The notes under the pieces: generated by a model
What the model was told of the DNA's origin: nothing
The model's input: only the letters and a program-made list of their open reading frames with translations
Databases searched by the model: none
Program-made: the position numbers and the translations under genes
Shown here: piece after piece, positions 8,203 to 16,760 of the stretch
Layout of the letters: every line of letters begins with the position of its first letter
How positions within the stretch are numbered: the stretch's first letter is position 1
Assembly (NCBI GenBank): GCA_963841635.1
Contig: CAWJDO010000003.1
Coordinates: forward strand, 1,302,001 to 1,366,000
Reading direction: 5' to 3'
DNA: 64,000 bases
Source: DASWZN01 sp963841635
GTDB lineage: Bacteria; Acidobacteriota; Terriglobia; Bryobacterales; Bryobacteraceae

Positions 8203-9744
8203 ATGCGCATTCGCCGCGCCGCGCTTCTATCTCTTGCCGGACTCGCGCTGGCAGCGGAGACTCCCTCGCCCCACGCCGGTGAGCTGTCCCTCGAGCCCTT
8301 TCCCTTCCAAACCTTCGACGGCGCAATCCACCGCGCCGAATTCGGCCGCTTGTGGGTGCGGGAGAATCGCGACGGCCCTTCGGATCGCCTGATTCAGATT
8401 GCATTCGTGCGCCTGCCCAGCACAGCGGAGAAGCCGCGATCCCCGGTGGTGTTCCTGTCGGGCGGCCCCGGCGTGCCCGGCATCGTGATCGGCCGCGTGC
8501 CGCTCTACTACCGGCTGTTCGAGAAACTTCGGACCCTGTCGGACGTGATCCTCCTAGACCAGCGCGGGGTCGGGATGTCGTCGCCGAACACCGCATGTCC
8601 GGAGGGAGCGCCTCCGCCGCCCGCGGCGTTTGAGACAGAATCGGGCTTCCGGGAAGCGCTCACGGCGCTGGCCCGCACGTGCGCCGATCACTGGCGCGGG
8701 GAAGGGCTGGACGTGGCAGCCTTCACCACCGCCGCCAGCGCGGACGACCTGGAAGACCTGCGCGTCGCCCTCGAAGCGGACAAGCTCAGCCTTCTCGCGC
8801 ATAGCTATGGCACCGCGGTCGCTCTCGCCGCGATCCGGCGGCACGGCGCGCATCTCGACCGCGTGGTGCTCGCCGGCACCGAGGGACCGGATCAAACCCT
8901 GCAACTGCCGCTGGTATGGGATTTCGCGCTGCGGAGGCTTTCCGGCATGGCCGCCGCCGCCCAGCGTTTGAGTGGTGCCTTTCCCGACACATATCGGGAG
9001 TTCCAGCGGGTCCTCAAGAACGTCGAAAAGGAGCCCCTATCCGTTCCCATCCAGACCGGGACAAAGCAACACGGCACGGTCCGCGTCGGGGCGTTTGTGT
9101 TGAAGCTCGCGGTGAAAAACATGCTCTTCACCGGGCGCCAGGCCGCCGGGATCCCGGCCCTGGTGTATTCGCTGTCGCAGGGCGATCCCACGCTCCTGAT
9201 CCCGGCGGTGCAGTCGCTCTACAATGCCTTGGCCTCGGGTTTTTCCATGATGCAGTTTTCGGTGTCCTGCTCGGACGGCTGGTCGGCCGAGCGGCGCAGG
9301 CTGGCCGAAGCGCAGGCGTCCCTATCGGTATTCGGCGACGCGCCTTTTGTCCACCTCGATCCCGCTCTTTGCGGCGCCGTGGGAGGCGCGAGCCCGCAAA
9401 GCGACTCTCTTCTGCCGGTGTGGAGTTCGGTTCCCACTCTGCTCGTGAGCGGGACGCTCGACAGCAACACGCCGGCCTTCCAGTCGGACGAGATTCTCTG
9501 GGGGCTCACCAACGGCGAGTCCGTCCGGGTGGAGAACGGATTTCACGAGACGCTGCCCTCCACCCAGGTGCAGCCCATCGTAACGGAATTCCTGGGCGGC
9601 ACGGACGTGGGGGACCGCTCCGTGGCGATCCCGCCACCCACCTTCCTGACCATAGAAAGGGCCATCGCTGAAGCCCGAACCACGCGTGGAGGTCCGTTCC
9701 CTCACACGGTCACGGTTCAAAAGGGAACGCCGCTGATACACTAG
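8203..9744 (+). CDS. exported alpha/beta hydrolase, TAP/proline iminopeptidase-like
   Basis: A 513-residue protein with an N-terminal signal (MRIRRAALLSLAGLALAAE). FLSGGPGVPG gives the HGGPG-type oxyanion loop, LLDQRGVGMS is the typical strand after it, and AHSYGT is the nucleophile elbow (Ser). A likely Asp lies in SGTLDSNTP and the His in FHETLPS, in the order expected for the tripeptidyl aminopeptidase/proline iminopeptidase group. It probably cleaves peptides or esters outside the cytoplasm. It ends six bases before the next gene, suggesting an operon with the TldD-like pair. Confidence 0.8.
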   Translation: MRIRRAALLSLAGLALAAETPSPHAGELSLEPFPFQTFDGAIHRAEFGRLWVRENRDGPSDRLIQIAFVRLPSTAEKPRSPVVFLSGGPGVPGIVIGRVPLYYRLFEKLRTLSDVILLDQRGVGMSSPNTACPEGAPPPPAAFETESGFREALTALARTCADHWRGEGLDVAAFTTAASADDLEDLRVALEADKLSLLAHSYGTAVALAAIRRHGAHLDRVVLAGTEGPDQTLQLPLVWDFALRRLSGMAAAAQRLSGAFPDTYREFQRVLKNVEKEPLSVPIQTGTKQHGTVRVGAFVLKLAVKNMLFTGRQAAGIPALVYSLSQGDPTLLIPAVQSLYNALASGFSMMQFSVSCSDGWSAERRRLAEAQASLSVFGDAPFVHLDPALCGAVGGASPQSDSLLPVWSSVPTLLVSGTLDSNTPAFQSDEILWGLTNGESVRVENGFHETLPSTQVQPIVTEFLGGTDVGDRSVAIPPPTFLTIERAIAEARTTRGGPFPHTVTVQKGTPLIH

Positions 9745-9750
9745 TCTCGA

Positions 9751-11415
9751 ATGAGATTTTTGCCGCTTCTAGTCCTCCCACTCCTCGCGGTAGCGCAGGA
9801 GAAGAGCGCACCCGACACCGTCCTCGAGACCATGAAGAAAGAGATGGGCCGGTCGTTCGGCGCGCTCAAAAAGCAGCCCGTCCCGCCCTACTTCCTGTCG
9901 TACCAGCTCACCGACAACCACGCCATCAGCGTGCAATCGTCGTTCGGAGCGCTCGTACAGAGCAACGATCAGCGCACCCGCCTGCTCGACATCGATCTGC
10001 GCGTGGGCGACTACAAACTCGACAGCACGCATGGCGGACGGCCGGGTACCGCGGCTGCCGGCGCCATCCCTCTCGAGGACGATCCGGCCGCGCTCTCCAC
10101 CAGCCTGTGGCTCGAAACCGACCGCCAGTTCAAGGAAGCCCTGCAGCTCTACGAAGCGGTGAAGACCAACCAGGACATCAAGCTCGCGCGGGAGGACAAG
10201 TCCCCCGATTTTTCGCCCGGACTTGCCGAAAAGCGCCTCGAGCCGATCGCGCCGTTCGAGTTCGACCGCGCGGCCTGGGAGCGGAAGGTTCGCCAGTACG
10301 GCCGCGCCTTCCGTGGCCATCCCGACATCCTGAGCGCCGACGTCACCGCCATGGGCGAGATTGAGACGCGCCGTTACGTCAGCACCGACAAGGCTGAGAT
10401 CCGCATGTCGATGCCGTTCTACCGCCTCTTGATCTCGGCCACCATCCGCGCCGCCGACGGCGAAGTGATGGGCCTCAATCGGACGTTCATGTCCTTCCAC
10501 CCCGGCGGCCTGCCCGCCGACGAAGAAGTGCTCCGCACCGTCTCCGGGATGGCGGACATGCTGCTCGCGCTCCAGAAGGCGCCCGTCGGCGAGCCCTACA
10601 CCGGCCCGGCCATCCTCTCCGGCCGGTCGGCCGCGGTATTCTTCCACGAGATCTTCGGCCACCGCGTCGAAGGCGCGCGGCTGAAAGACGAGAACGACGC
10701 CCAGACGTTCAAGAAGAAGATCAATCAGCCGGTGCTCCCGGACTTCCTCTCGGTGTATTCCGATCCCACGCTCCAGGCTTTCGACGGCACCGATCTGGTC
10801 GGCTACTACCCCTTCGACGACGAAGGCGTGGCGGCGCGTCGCGTCACCGTGGTGGACAAGGGTGTCTTTAAAACCTTCCTCATGTCGCGCTCGCCCGTGG
10901 ACGGCTTCGACCAGTCCAACGGCCACGGCCGCCGGCAGCAGGGCTTCGCCGTCGCTGCGCGCCAATCGAACCTGCTGGTGGAGTCTTCGAAAACGGTCTC
11001 GCGCGCGGAGCTGAAGAAGATGCTGATCGAGGCCGTCAAGGTCGCTGGCAAGCCCTACGGGTTGTTCTTCGACGATATCGAAGGCGGCTTCACATTCACT
11101 TCCCGCCAGTTGCCGAACTCCTTCAGCGTGATGCCGACCATGATCTACCGCATCTACCCGGATGGCCGCGAGGAACTGGTGCGCGGCCTGAATCTCATCG
11201 GCACGCCCCTGATCGCTTTCAGCAAAATCGTGGCCGCCGACGACGATCCCGAAGTCTTCAACGGCCTTTGCGGCGCCGAATCCGGTTGGGTCCCGGTGGC
11301 CGCGGTGGCCCCGGGCATGCTGCTGGCCCAGATCGAAGTGCAACGCAAAGAGAAATCGCAGGAGCGCCCGCCCATCCTGCCCGCGCCCGAAGCGGACGCC
11401 AGGAGCGCCCGATGA
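9751..11415 (+). CDS. TldD/PmbA family metallopeptidase, exported
   Basis: A 554-residue protein with a short signal peptide (MRFLPLLVLPLLAVAQ), unusual because classic TldD and PmbA are cytoplasmic. The metal motif HEIFGH (His299, Glu300, His304) matches the HExxxH of TldD. The C-terminal domain is present, with long conserved stretches such as GGFTFTSRQ. TldD works as a heterodimer with PmbA, in which TldD is the catalytic half. Here the following gene overlaps by four bases and is a divergent homologue, so an exported heterodimer is likely. Confidence 0.85.
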   Translation: MRFLPLLVLPLLAVAQEKSAPDTVLETMKKEMGRSFGALKKQPVPPYFLSYQLTDNHAISVQSSFGALVQSNDQRTRLLDIDLRVGDYKLDSTHGGRPGTAAAGAIPLEDDPAALSTSLWLETDRQFKEALQLYEAVKTNQDIKLAREDKSPDFSPGLAEKRLEPIAPFEFDRAAWERKVRQYGRAFRGHPDILSADVTAMGEIETRRYVSTDKAEIRMSMPFYRLLISATIRAADGEVMGLNRTFMSFHPGGLPADEEVLRTVSGMADMLLALQKAPVGEPYTGPAILSGRSAAVFFHEIFGHRVEGARLKDENDAQTFKKKINQPVLPDFLSVYSDPTLQAFDGTDLVGYYPFDDEGVAARRVTVVDKGVFKTFLMSRSPVDGFDQSNGHGRRQQGFAVAARQSNLLVESSKTVSRAELKKMLIEAVKVAGKPYGLFFDDIEGGFTFTSRQLPNSFSVMPTMIYRIYPDGREELVRGLNLIGTPLIAFSKIVAADDDPEVFNGLCGAESGWVPVAAVAPGMLLAQIEVQRKEKSQERPPILPAPEADARSAR

Positions 11416-13178
11416 AACGCGCATTGTTACTCTCGCTCGGGCTCGCCGTTGCCGCTTTCGGCCAGGAGGACGTGGTGGTGAAGGCCATGCGCGACGAACT
11501 GGCGCGTTCGATGGCCGGTCTCCGCATGGAGAATCTCGACAAGCCCTACTTCATCTCCTATCGGGTTGACGACGTTGACGGCGTCATCGTGTCGGCCACG
11601 CTGGGCCAGCTCACCGCGTCCAACGCCGGACGCTCGCGGACGCTTGCCGTCCAGGTCCGCGTCGGCGGCTACCAGTTGGACAACACCAATTTCGTCTCCG
11701 GCCAGCCCGGTGCCGCCGCTCGCGTGCTGCCTCTGGACGACGACTACGACCAGATCCGGCGGGCGATCTGGCTCGCCACGGACGCCGAGTACAAGCAGGC
11801 GAGCGCGACCCTGGCGGCCAAGCTCTCCGTGCTTCGGGGCCGTAAGTCGATGTCCCTGGGCCTGGGTGACTTCTACAAACAGGCCCCGGTGACGATTCAT
11901 GAACCGTCTCCTCTCCCGAAGATCGATGTGCCAGCCTTGGAGCAACTCGCGCGCGAGCTGTCGGCTGTTTTCCGCAATTCGAGTGAGATCCTCAACTCGG
12001 AGGCGCAGATCACGCTGACCAACCGGACGACTCGATTTCTCAACAGCGAGGGCGCGTTTTTCACCGCCACCAAACCCACCGTGACGGTGAGCGTGGCGGC
12101 GCGGACCCAGGCTCCGGACGGGGCTCCTCTGCTCGACTCTTTCCACGTGTGCGGACGCTCACTCGATGTCTTGCGTGGCGGCGAGTTGGTCGCGCGGACC
12201 CGTATATTGCTAGCCCGCCTGAAGGCCTTGCGCACAGCCACGGTGTTAGGCCCATACCATGGCCCGGTGCTTTTCGAGGACGAGGCGGCGGCCCAGGTGG
12301 TCGCCCAGGTCCTGGCACCCGCCTTGAGCGCCTTGCGCGTACCGGTCTCCGGGGATCCACAGTTCGAAAGCCAGATCCAGCAGGTCATAGATCAATTCGG
12401 CATTTCATTGGCCGAGCGGCTCGGCAGCCGCGTCCTGCCCGAGGGTTTTGACGTGACCGACAATCCGCTTCTAAAGTCGTTCGCGGGCGTGCCTCTGGTC
12501 GGCTCGCACGCCATCGACTGCGAGGCGGTCCCAGCGAGCCAGACCAAGCTGGTAGGGAATGGCTGGCTTACAGCCCTGTTAGCTACGCGCAACCCTACCG
12601 CCCAGACCACTGCTAGCACCGGCAGCGCCGACGGTCCGGGGATGGCGGCTCCGAGCAATCTGTTGGTAACCTCGCGCAATTCCAAAACCGCGGCGGAACT
12701 CCGCCGGCAACTGCTCGCCACCGTCAAACAGCGCGGCTACAAATTCGGTATAGTGGTTCGCTCCGTCGGAGACGTCAGCCTCAATGCGTTGATGCGCATG
12801 GCCATGGGCAGGATGTCCGCCGACAGCGGCTCCGCCATCGCCGCCTACAAGGTGTTCGCGGATGGCCACGAAGAACTGGTGCGGGCGCAGATCTCTCCGG
12901 TGCCCGTGTCCGCGTTCAAGGACATCGTGGCGGCCGGCGACAAGCCCGGCGTGTACAACATCGGTTCGCTGCTCTTCATGGGCTCGCTGACGGGTGGATC
13001 GCCCGGCATGGCATGGTCCTCCTTCGTCGTGCCGCCGCTCCTGTTTGAAGAGGTCTCTCTCAAGGCGCCCAGCGGCCCGTCTCCGACCGCGCCAGTGGTG
13101 CCGCCCCCGACCGAAACCGTGGGGCAGGACTCCAGTCCTGCAGCGGGTCTCCAGACCCGCCTCCGTCCAACTTCCTGA
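11412..13178 (+). CDS. TldD/PmbA-like protein without the metal motif, exported
   Basis: A 588-residue protein whose ATG overlaps the previous stop (ATGA). It has a signal peptide (MKRALLLSLGLAVAAFGQ) and aligns by eye with its neighbour along the whole length. Where the partner has HEIFGH, it has FEDEAAAQVVAQVL, so the zinc ligands are gone. This mirrors PmbA, the non-catalytic half of the TldD/PmbA pair. The last ~20 codons, reading GQDSSPAAGLQTRL, are encoded by a family B repeat, so the true C-terminus was probably extended by repeat insertion. Confidence 0.8.
   Translation: MKRALLLSLGLAVAAFGQEDVVVKAMRDELARSMAGLRMENLDKPYFISYRVDDVDGVIVSATLGQLTASNAGRSRTLAVQVRVGGYQLDNTNFVSGQPGAAARVLPLDDDYDQIRRAIWLATDAEYKQASATLAAKLSVLRGRKSMSLGLGDFYKQAPVTIHEPSPLPKIDVPALEQLARELSAVFRNSSEILNSEAQITLTNRTTRFLNSEGAFFTATKPTVTVSVAARTQAPDGAPLLDSFHVCGRSLDVLRGGELVARTRILLARLKALRTATVLGPYHGPVLFEDEAAAQVVAQVLAPALSALRVPVSGDPQFESQIQQVIDQFGISLAERLGSRVLPEGFDVTDNPLLKSFAGVPLVGSHAIDCEAVPASQTKLVGNGWLTALLATRNPTAQTTASTGSADGPGMAAPSNLLVTSRNSKTAAELRRQLLATVKQRGYKFGIVVRSVGDVSLNALMRMAMGRMSADSGSAIAAYKVFADGHEELVRAQISPVPVSAFKDIVAAGDKPGVYNIGSLLFMGSLTGGSPGMAWSSFVVPPLLFEEVSLKAPSGPSPTAPVVPPPTETVGQDSSPAAGLQTRLRPTS
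13121..13176. repeat. double-hairpin repeat, family B, inside a coding end
   Basis: GGGGCAGGACTCCAGTCCTGC, GCGGGTCTCCAGACCCGC, then CTCCGTCCAACTTCCT, the same tail as the copy at 2439. It lies inside the reading frame of the second TldD-like gene, whose stop codon overlaps its end. Confidence 0.85.
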
Positions 13179-13350
13179 AACGAAGGAAGCCGGACGTGGA
13201 CGTCCGCCGCAGATATGGAGAGCCGCGCGCGCCAGCAAGCGGTAAACCAAGTTCGGAGACGCAGCTAGGTGAACTTTACCCGCGAGTCAAGCTATTGATT
13301 CTAGAGCGTCTGGCTTTCGGCTGACGATCCTTTGTTATGATAAGGGCCAG

Positions 13351-14964
13351 ATGAGCTTGCTGTCACCCAGATTGCAGTTACGGGTTGCGCAGAAACAGAT
13401 CCTCACACCTGGGTTGGTTCAGATGGTCACGGTTTTGCAGCTGAACCGTCTGGAACTGCGCGAAATGCTCGCCCAGGAAGTCGCTCAGAACCCTGTCCTC
13501 GAAGAGGCCGGCGACGAAAGCGGCGAGGAGCTGAGCCCGGAGGAAGTCCAGCAACTGCTCGAAACCGAGCGCGCGTCGGACCCGGCCGACAAGTCGTTCC
13601 TGGAGGCCGCCGATGGCGACGGCTATGCGGCCACCGGACCGCCCGACGGGGACGCCGAAGCTCCCGAGCCGGTCTCGATCTCGGCCGAAGCCGCGCTCCT
13701 GCCTGCCACGGGGCCTGCCGACGGCGCCGAAGGCGCCGAAAGCGTGGATACCGCCGAGCCGAAGGCCGCCACGGATCCGTTCGAGGAGATCGATTTCGGT
13801 TCCTTCTTCGACGACTATCTCGACCCGGGACACCGCAGCCCCTCCTCCGAGCAGGTCGACAAGCCGTCCTTCGAGACCTTCCTCTCCGCGCCCATCACGC
13901 TGGGGGATTACTTGCGGTCGCAGTTGAGCATGGTGCCGCTGGCGGACGAGATCCGCGACGCTGCCGATTCGATTATCGGCAACCTGGACGAGGCGGGCTA
14001 CCTGACGGCCTCGCTCGAGGAGATCGCCTCGAGCGGCGATCACAGGGTCGAGGACGTGGCCGCGGCGCTGCACGAAGTACAGAAACTGGATCCGGCCGGC
14101 GTGGGCGCGCGCGACGTACGCGAGTGCCTGCTGCTCCAGATCGAGAGCCGTAACGGCCGCGGCGGCGTGGCCTGGCAGATTGTCTCCGACCACCTGAAGC
14201 TGGTCGAGTTGAAGCAGTACCGCGAGCTGGCGCGTCTGCTGGGACGGCCGCTCGAGCACATACAGACCGCCGAGCAGATGATCCACCACCTGAACCCGCG
14301 GCCCGGCTTGAAGTACTCCGGGCAGGGAGCGCGCCAGGTCGAGCCCGACGTCCACATCTTCAAGGACGGCGACCAGTACATCATCCAGCTCAACGATGAG
14401 GACCTGCCGCAGTTGCGCCTCAACGCCAACTACCGGCGCATGCTCGACCGCAACCACGAGCCCAGCAAAGAGGTCCGCAATTACGTCAAGGAGCGCTACG
14501 CATCGGCCCTCCAGCTGATGAAGAATATCGAGCAGCGCAAGCAGACCATTCTGCGCGTCTGCCAGTCCATCGTACGGCGGCAAATGGACTTTCTCGACCG
14601 CGGGATTGACCAGCTCAAGCCGATGATGATCAAGGAAATCGCCGAAGAGATCGGCGTTCATCCCTCCACCGTCAGCCGGGCGGTGGCGAACAAGTACGCC
14701 CACACCCCGCAGGGCGTTTTCGAGCTGCGCTATTTCTTCTCGGAAGCCGTACAGGGGCCGGTGGGCGCCGCTACGCCGCTGCTCATCGTCAAGCGTATGG
14801 TGAAGAAGATGATCGAGGCTGAGAACACCGCCCATCCCCTGACCGACGAGCAGATCACCGCCCGCCTGCAGTCCGCGGGCATTCAGGTCACGCGGCGTAC
14901 CGTGGCCAAGTACCGGGAAGATATGAAGATTCCGTCCACGCATCAGAGGCGCGTTCGCGCCTGA
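13351..14964 (+). CDS. rpoN: RNA polymerase sigma-54 factor
   Basis: A 537-residue protein. The N-terminal Gln-rich activator-interacting region I (LRVAQKQILTPGLVQMVTVL) is followed by a long acidic region II. The core-binding domain contains the typical NLDEAGYLT and DPAGVGARD motifs, and the C-terminal HTH (HPSTVSRAVANKY) is present. It ends in the RpoN box, here VTRRTVAKYREDM. It directs RNA polymerase to -24/-12 promoters with the help of AAA+ activators, none of which is in the window. Downstream lie hpf and rapZ, a common arrangement. Confidence 0.96.
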   Translation: MSLLSPRLQLRVAQKQILTPGLVQMVTVLQLNRLELREMLAQEVAQNPVLEEAGDESGEELSPEEVQQLLETERASDPADKSFLEAADGDGYAATGPPDGDAEAPEPVSISAEAALLPATGPADGAEGAESVDTAEPKAATDPFEEIDFGSFFDDYLDPGHRSPSSEQVDKPSFETFLSAPITLGDYLRSQLSMVPLADEIRDAADSIIGNLDEAGYLTASLEEIASSGDHRVEDVAAALHEVQKLDPAGVGARDVRECLLLQIESRNGRGGVAWQIVSDHLKLVELKQYRELARLLGRPLEHIQTAEQMIHHLNPRPGLKYSGQGARQVEPDVHIFKDGDQYIIQLNDEDLPQLRLNANYRRMLDRNHEPSKEVRNYVKERYASALQLMKNIEQRKQTILRVCQSIVRRQMDFLDRGIDQLKPMMIKEIAEEIGVHPSTVSRAVANKYAHTPQGVFELRYFFSEAVQGPVGAATPLLIVKRMVKKMIEAENTAHPLTDEQITARLQSAGIQVTRRTVAKYREDMKIPSTHQRRVRA

Positions 14965-14984
14965 ACGGAAATTGGAGGGACGCA

Positions 14985-15551
14985 ATGAAGGTCACATACA
15001 CTGGCAAGGAAGCGTTGACTCCAGCCGAAAGCGGAAAAATCGAAGCGAAATTCGCCAAACTCGCCAAGCTGCTCGATGTCCCGGGCGGGGAGCGCGAGGC
15101 CCACGTCATTCTGGCCGAGCAGCGCCACCTCAAGCGCTGCGAGATCACCATCCGGTATCACGACCACCGGTTGTTCGGCGAGGAGAGCGCGGCGGACTCC
15201 TTCACTGCCATCTCCACCGCGATCGAGAAGATGGAGAAGCAGATCCTCAAGCTCCGGGAGAAGTGGCGCGATACCAAGCGCGGCCCGAAGGAAGAGGTTG
15301 AGCTCGAGCCGGAGCCGGCCGTGGCGGCCAAGGGCGGCGCCAAGCCGGCGCCCGAACCGGAGACCGAGGCCGAACCCGGGCCGCACGTGTTCCGCCCCGA
15401 TCACCACCAGCGCCGCAAGCCCATGACGCTCGAAGAAGCCATGATCGCGATCGACGGGCGCGACTACGTCGTTTACCGCGATGCCGAAACCGATCGCGTC
15501 AACGTGCTGATCCGCAGACGCGACGGCAATTTCGATTTGATCGAAGCGTGA
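14985..15551 (+). CDS. hpf: ribosome hibernation promoting factor, long form
   Basis: A 188-residue protein with a strong GGAGGG site. The N-terminal S30AE domain (about residues 1-100) binds the 30S decoding region. A Pro/Glu-rich linker follows, then a C-terminal domain (PMTLEEAMIAIDGRDYVVYRD) that dimerises ribosomes into inactive 100S particles. The length matches long HPF. It starts 20 bases after rpoN, and its stop overlaps the rapZ start. Confidence 0.93.
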   Translation: MKVTYTGKEALTPAESGKIEAKFAKLAKLLDVPGGEREAHVILAEQRHLKRCEITIRYHDHRLFGEESAADSFTAISTAIEKMEKQILKLREKWRDTKRGPKEEVELEPEPAVAAKGGAKPAPEPETEAEPGPHVFRPDHHQRRKPMTLEEAMIAIDGRDYVVYRDAETDRVNVLIRRRDGNFDLIEA

Positions 15552-16441
15552 AAACCAAGCCGAGTTCCCCTGGCGGGCCGAAGCCTCCCGAGCTGGTCGT
15601 AGTGACCGGCCTGAGCGGGTCGGGCAAGGCGACGGTCCTCAAATGCCTGGAGGACCTGGGCTACTACTCGGTCGACAATCTGCCGGTCGGCCTGCTCCCC
15701 AAGTTCGCGGAACTGGTGAAGAACTCGCCCCAGGTGCAGCGCGCCGCGCTCGTGTTCGATATCCGCGAAGGCTCGGGCGTGCAGCGTTTCCCCCAAATGT
15801 ATGCCCGCATCCGCCGCCAGATCCCCGCGCGGCTGCTCTTTCTGGAAGCCGATGACGCCACGCTCGCGCGGCGTTTCAGCGAGACGCGCAGGCCGCACCC
15901 GCTGGGCACCGACCGCTCGGTGCTGCGCAGCATCAAGCAGGAGCGCCAGATGCTGGCGCCCATCCGCAAGCTCGCCGATCACATCGTCAACACCTCGAAG
16001 TTCAACGTGCACGAGCTGCGCGAGCTGATGGGCGAGACCTTCGGCGGAGGGCGCGACGAGTCCAAGATCCTGATCTACGTGACCAGCTTCGGCTACCGGC
16101 ACGGCGTCCCGGCCGACAGCGACCTGGTCTTCGACGTGCGCTTCCTGCCCAATCCCAACTACATTCCCCAGTTCAAGAAGCTCAGCGGCCGCCATCCCTC
16201 CGTGGCGCGCTACATCCGCTCCTTCCCGCAGACCGTGGAGTTCATCGACCGCATCACGGACCTGCTGGTCTACCTCCTGCCGCACTATATCCGCGAAGGG
16301 AAGAGCTACCTGACCATCGCCTTCGGCTGCACCGGCGGCCAGCACCGCTCTGTGATGATCGCCGACGAGGTGCGTAAGCGCCTGCTGCGCTCCGGCTTCA
16401 AAGTTAAGGCGACCCACCGGGACATCGTAAAAGCCGGCTAG
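15548..16441 (+). CDS. rapZ: RNase adapter protein RapZ (YvcJ family)
   Basis: A 297-residue protein starting at a GTG that overlaps the hpf stop (GTGA). The Walker A motif GLSGSGKATVL lies near residue 21, followed by GYYSVDNLPVGL. The C-terminal domain carries FGCTGGQHRSV. RapZ binds nucleotide and, in enterics, presents the GlmZ small RNA to RNase E to control glucosamine-6-phosphate synthesis; the C-terminal domain senses that sugar. A second RapZ-type C-terminal domain occurs fused to a kinase at 29562-31046. Confidence 0.94.
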   Translation: MKTKPSSPGGPKPPELVVVTGLSGSGKATVLKCLEDLGYYSVDNLPVGLLPKFAELVKNSPQVQRAALVFDIREGSGVQRFPQMYARIRRQIPARLLFLEADDATLARRFSETRRPHPLGTDRSVLRSIKQERQMLAPIRKLADHIVNTSKFNVHELRELMGETFGGGRDESKILIYVTSFGYRHGVPADSDLVFDVRFLPNPNYIPQFKKLSGRHPSVARYIRSFPQTVEFIDRITDLLVYLLPHYIREGKSYLTIAFGCTGGQHRSVMIADEVRKRLLRSGFKVKATHRDIVKAG

Positions 16442-16650
16442 ACACCGTGGCGCAGCCTCTCAGGCTGCCGTACCGCCGGCGCGCGGTTCTTCCGCAGCCA
16501 GGTGCGGCAGGTGTTGCGGACGATCGAAAGCAGCCATCCCCGGCCCTCTCCGCCACGAAAGCCGTCGAAGAACCGAAGCGCCCTCAGACGCCGCGTCCAG
16601 ATGCGGCAGCACCGCCTCCTCAAAGCGTCCGGTCCTGACAGGATACCGCC
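16441..16650 (-). pseudogene. remnant of an ECF sigma factor gene
   Basis: Read on the minus strand, one frame gives RTGRFEEAVLPHLDAA, the usual start of an ECF sigma factor. After a frame change the text continues as LRALRFFDGFRGGEGRGWLL and IVRNTCRTWLRKNR, the end of region 2. About 25 residues between the two blocks, and everything after region 2, are missing. The fragment ends in a palindrome of the family B type. It is a deletion remnant with no function. The rest of the gap to 16760 holds only a family A repeat and a terminator. Confidence 0.7.
16449..16470. repeat. short palindrome of family B type
   Basis: GGCGCAGCCTCTCAGGCTGCCG forms a stem with a TCTC loop, the same layout as the first half of the double-hairpin elements but with its own stem sequence. 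Confidence 0.55.
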
Positions 16651-16655
16651 GCCTC

Positions 16656-16687
16656 AGCACCGAACCGCGACCGTCAGGGAGCGGACT
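16656..16687. repeat. family A repeat
   Basis: GCACCGAACCGCGACCGTCA then GGGAGCGGAC, identical over its core to the copies at 219 and 1901. Confidence 0.8.
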
Positions 16688-16690
16688 CCA

Positions 16691-16733
16691 CAAAAAGGAA
16701 ACGCCCGCACCCGGTCTCCCGGATACGGGCGTG
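16691..16733 (-). terminator. rho-independent terminator of the M48 protease gene
   Basis: On the minus strand, CGCCCGTATCCGG and CCGGGTGCGGGCG form a stem with a short loop, followed by TTTCCTTTTTG. It lies about 28 bases past the stop codon of the protease gene. Confidence 0.8.
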
Positions 16734-16760
16734 GGCATTACCCCGGAAAGGAGAAGGAAA

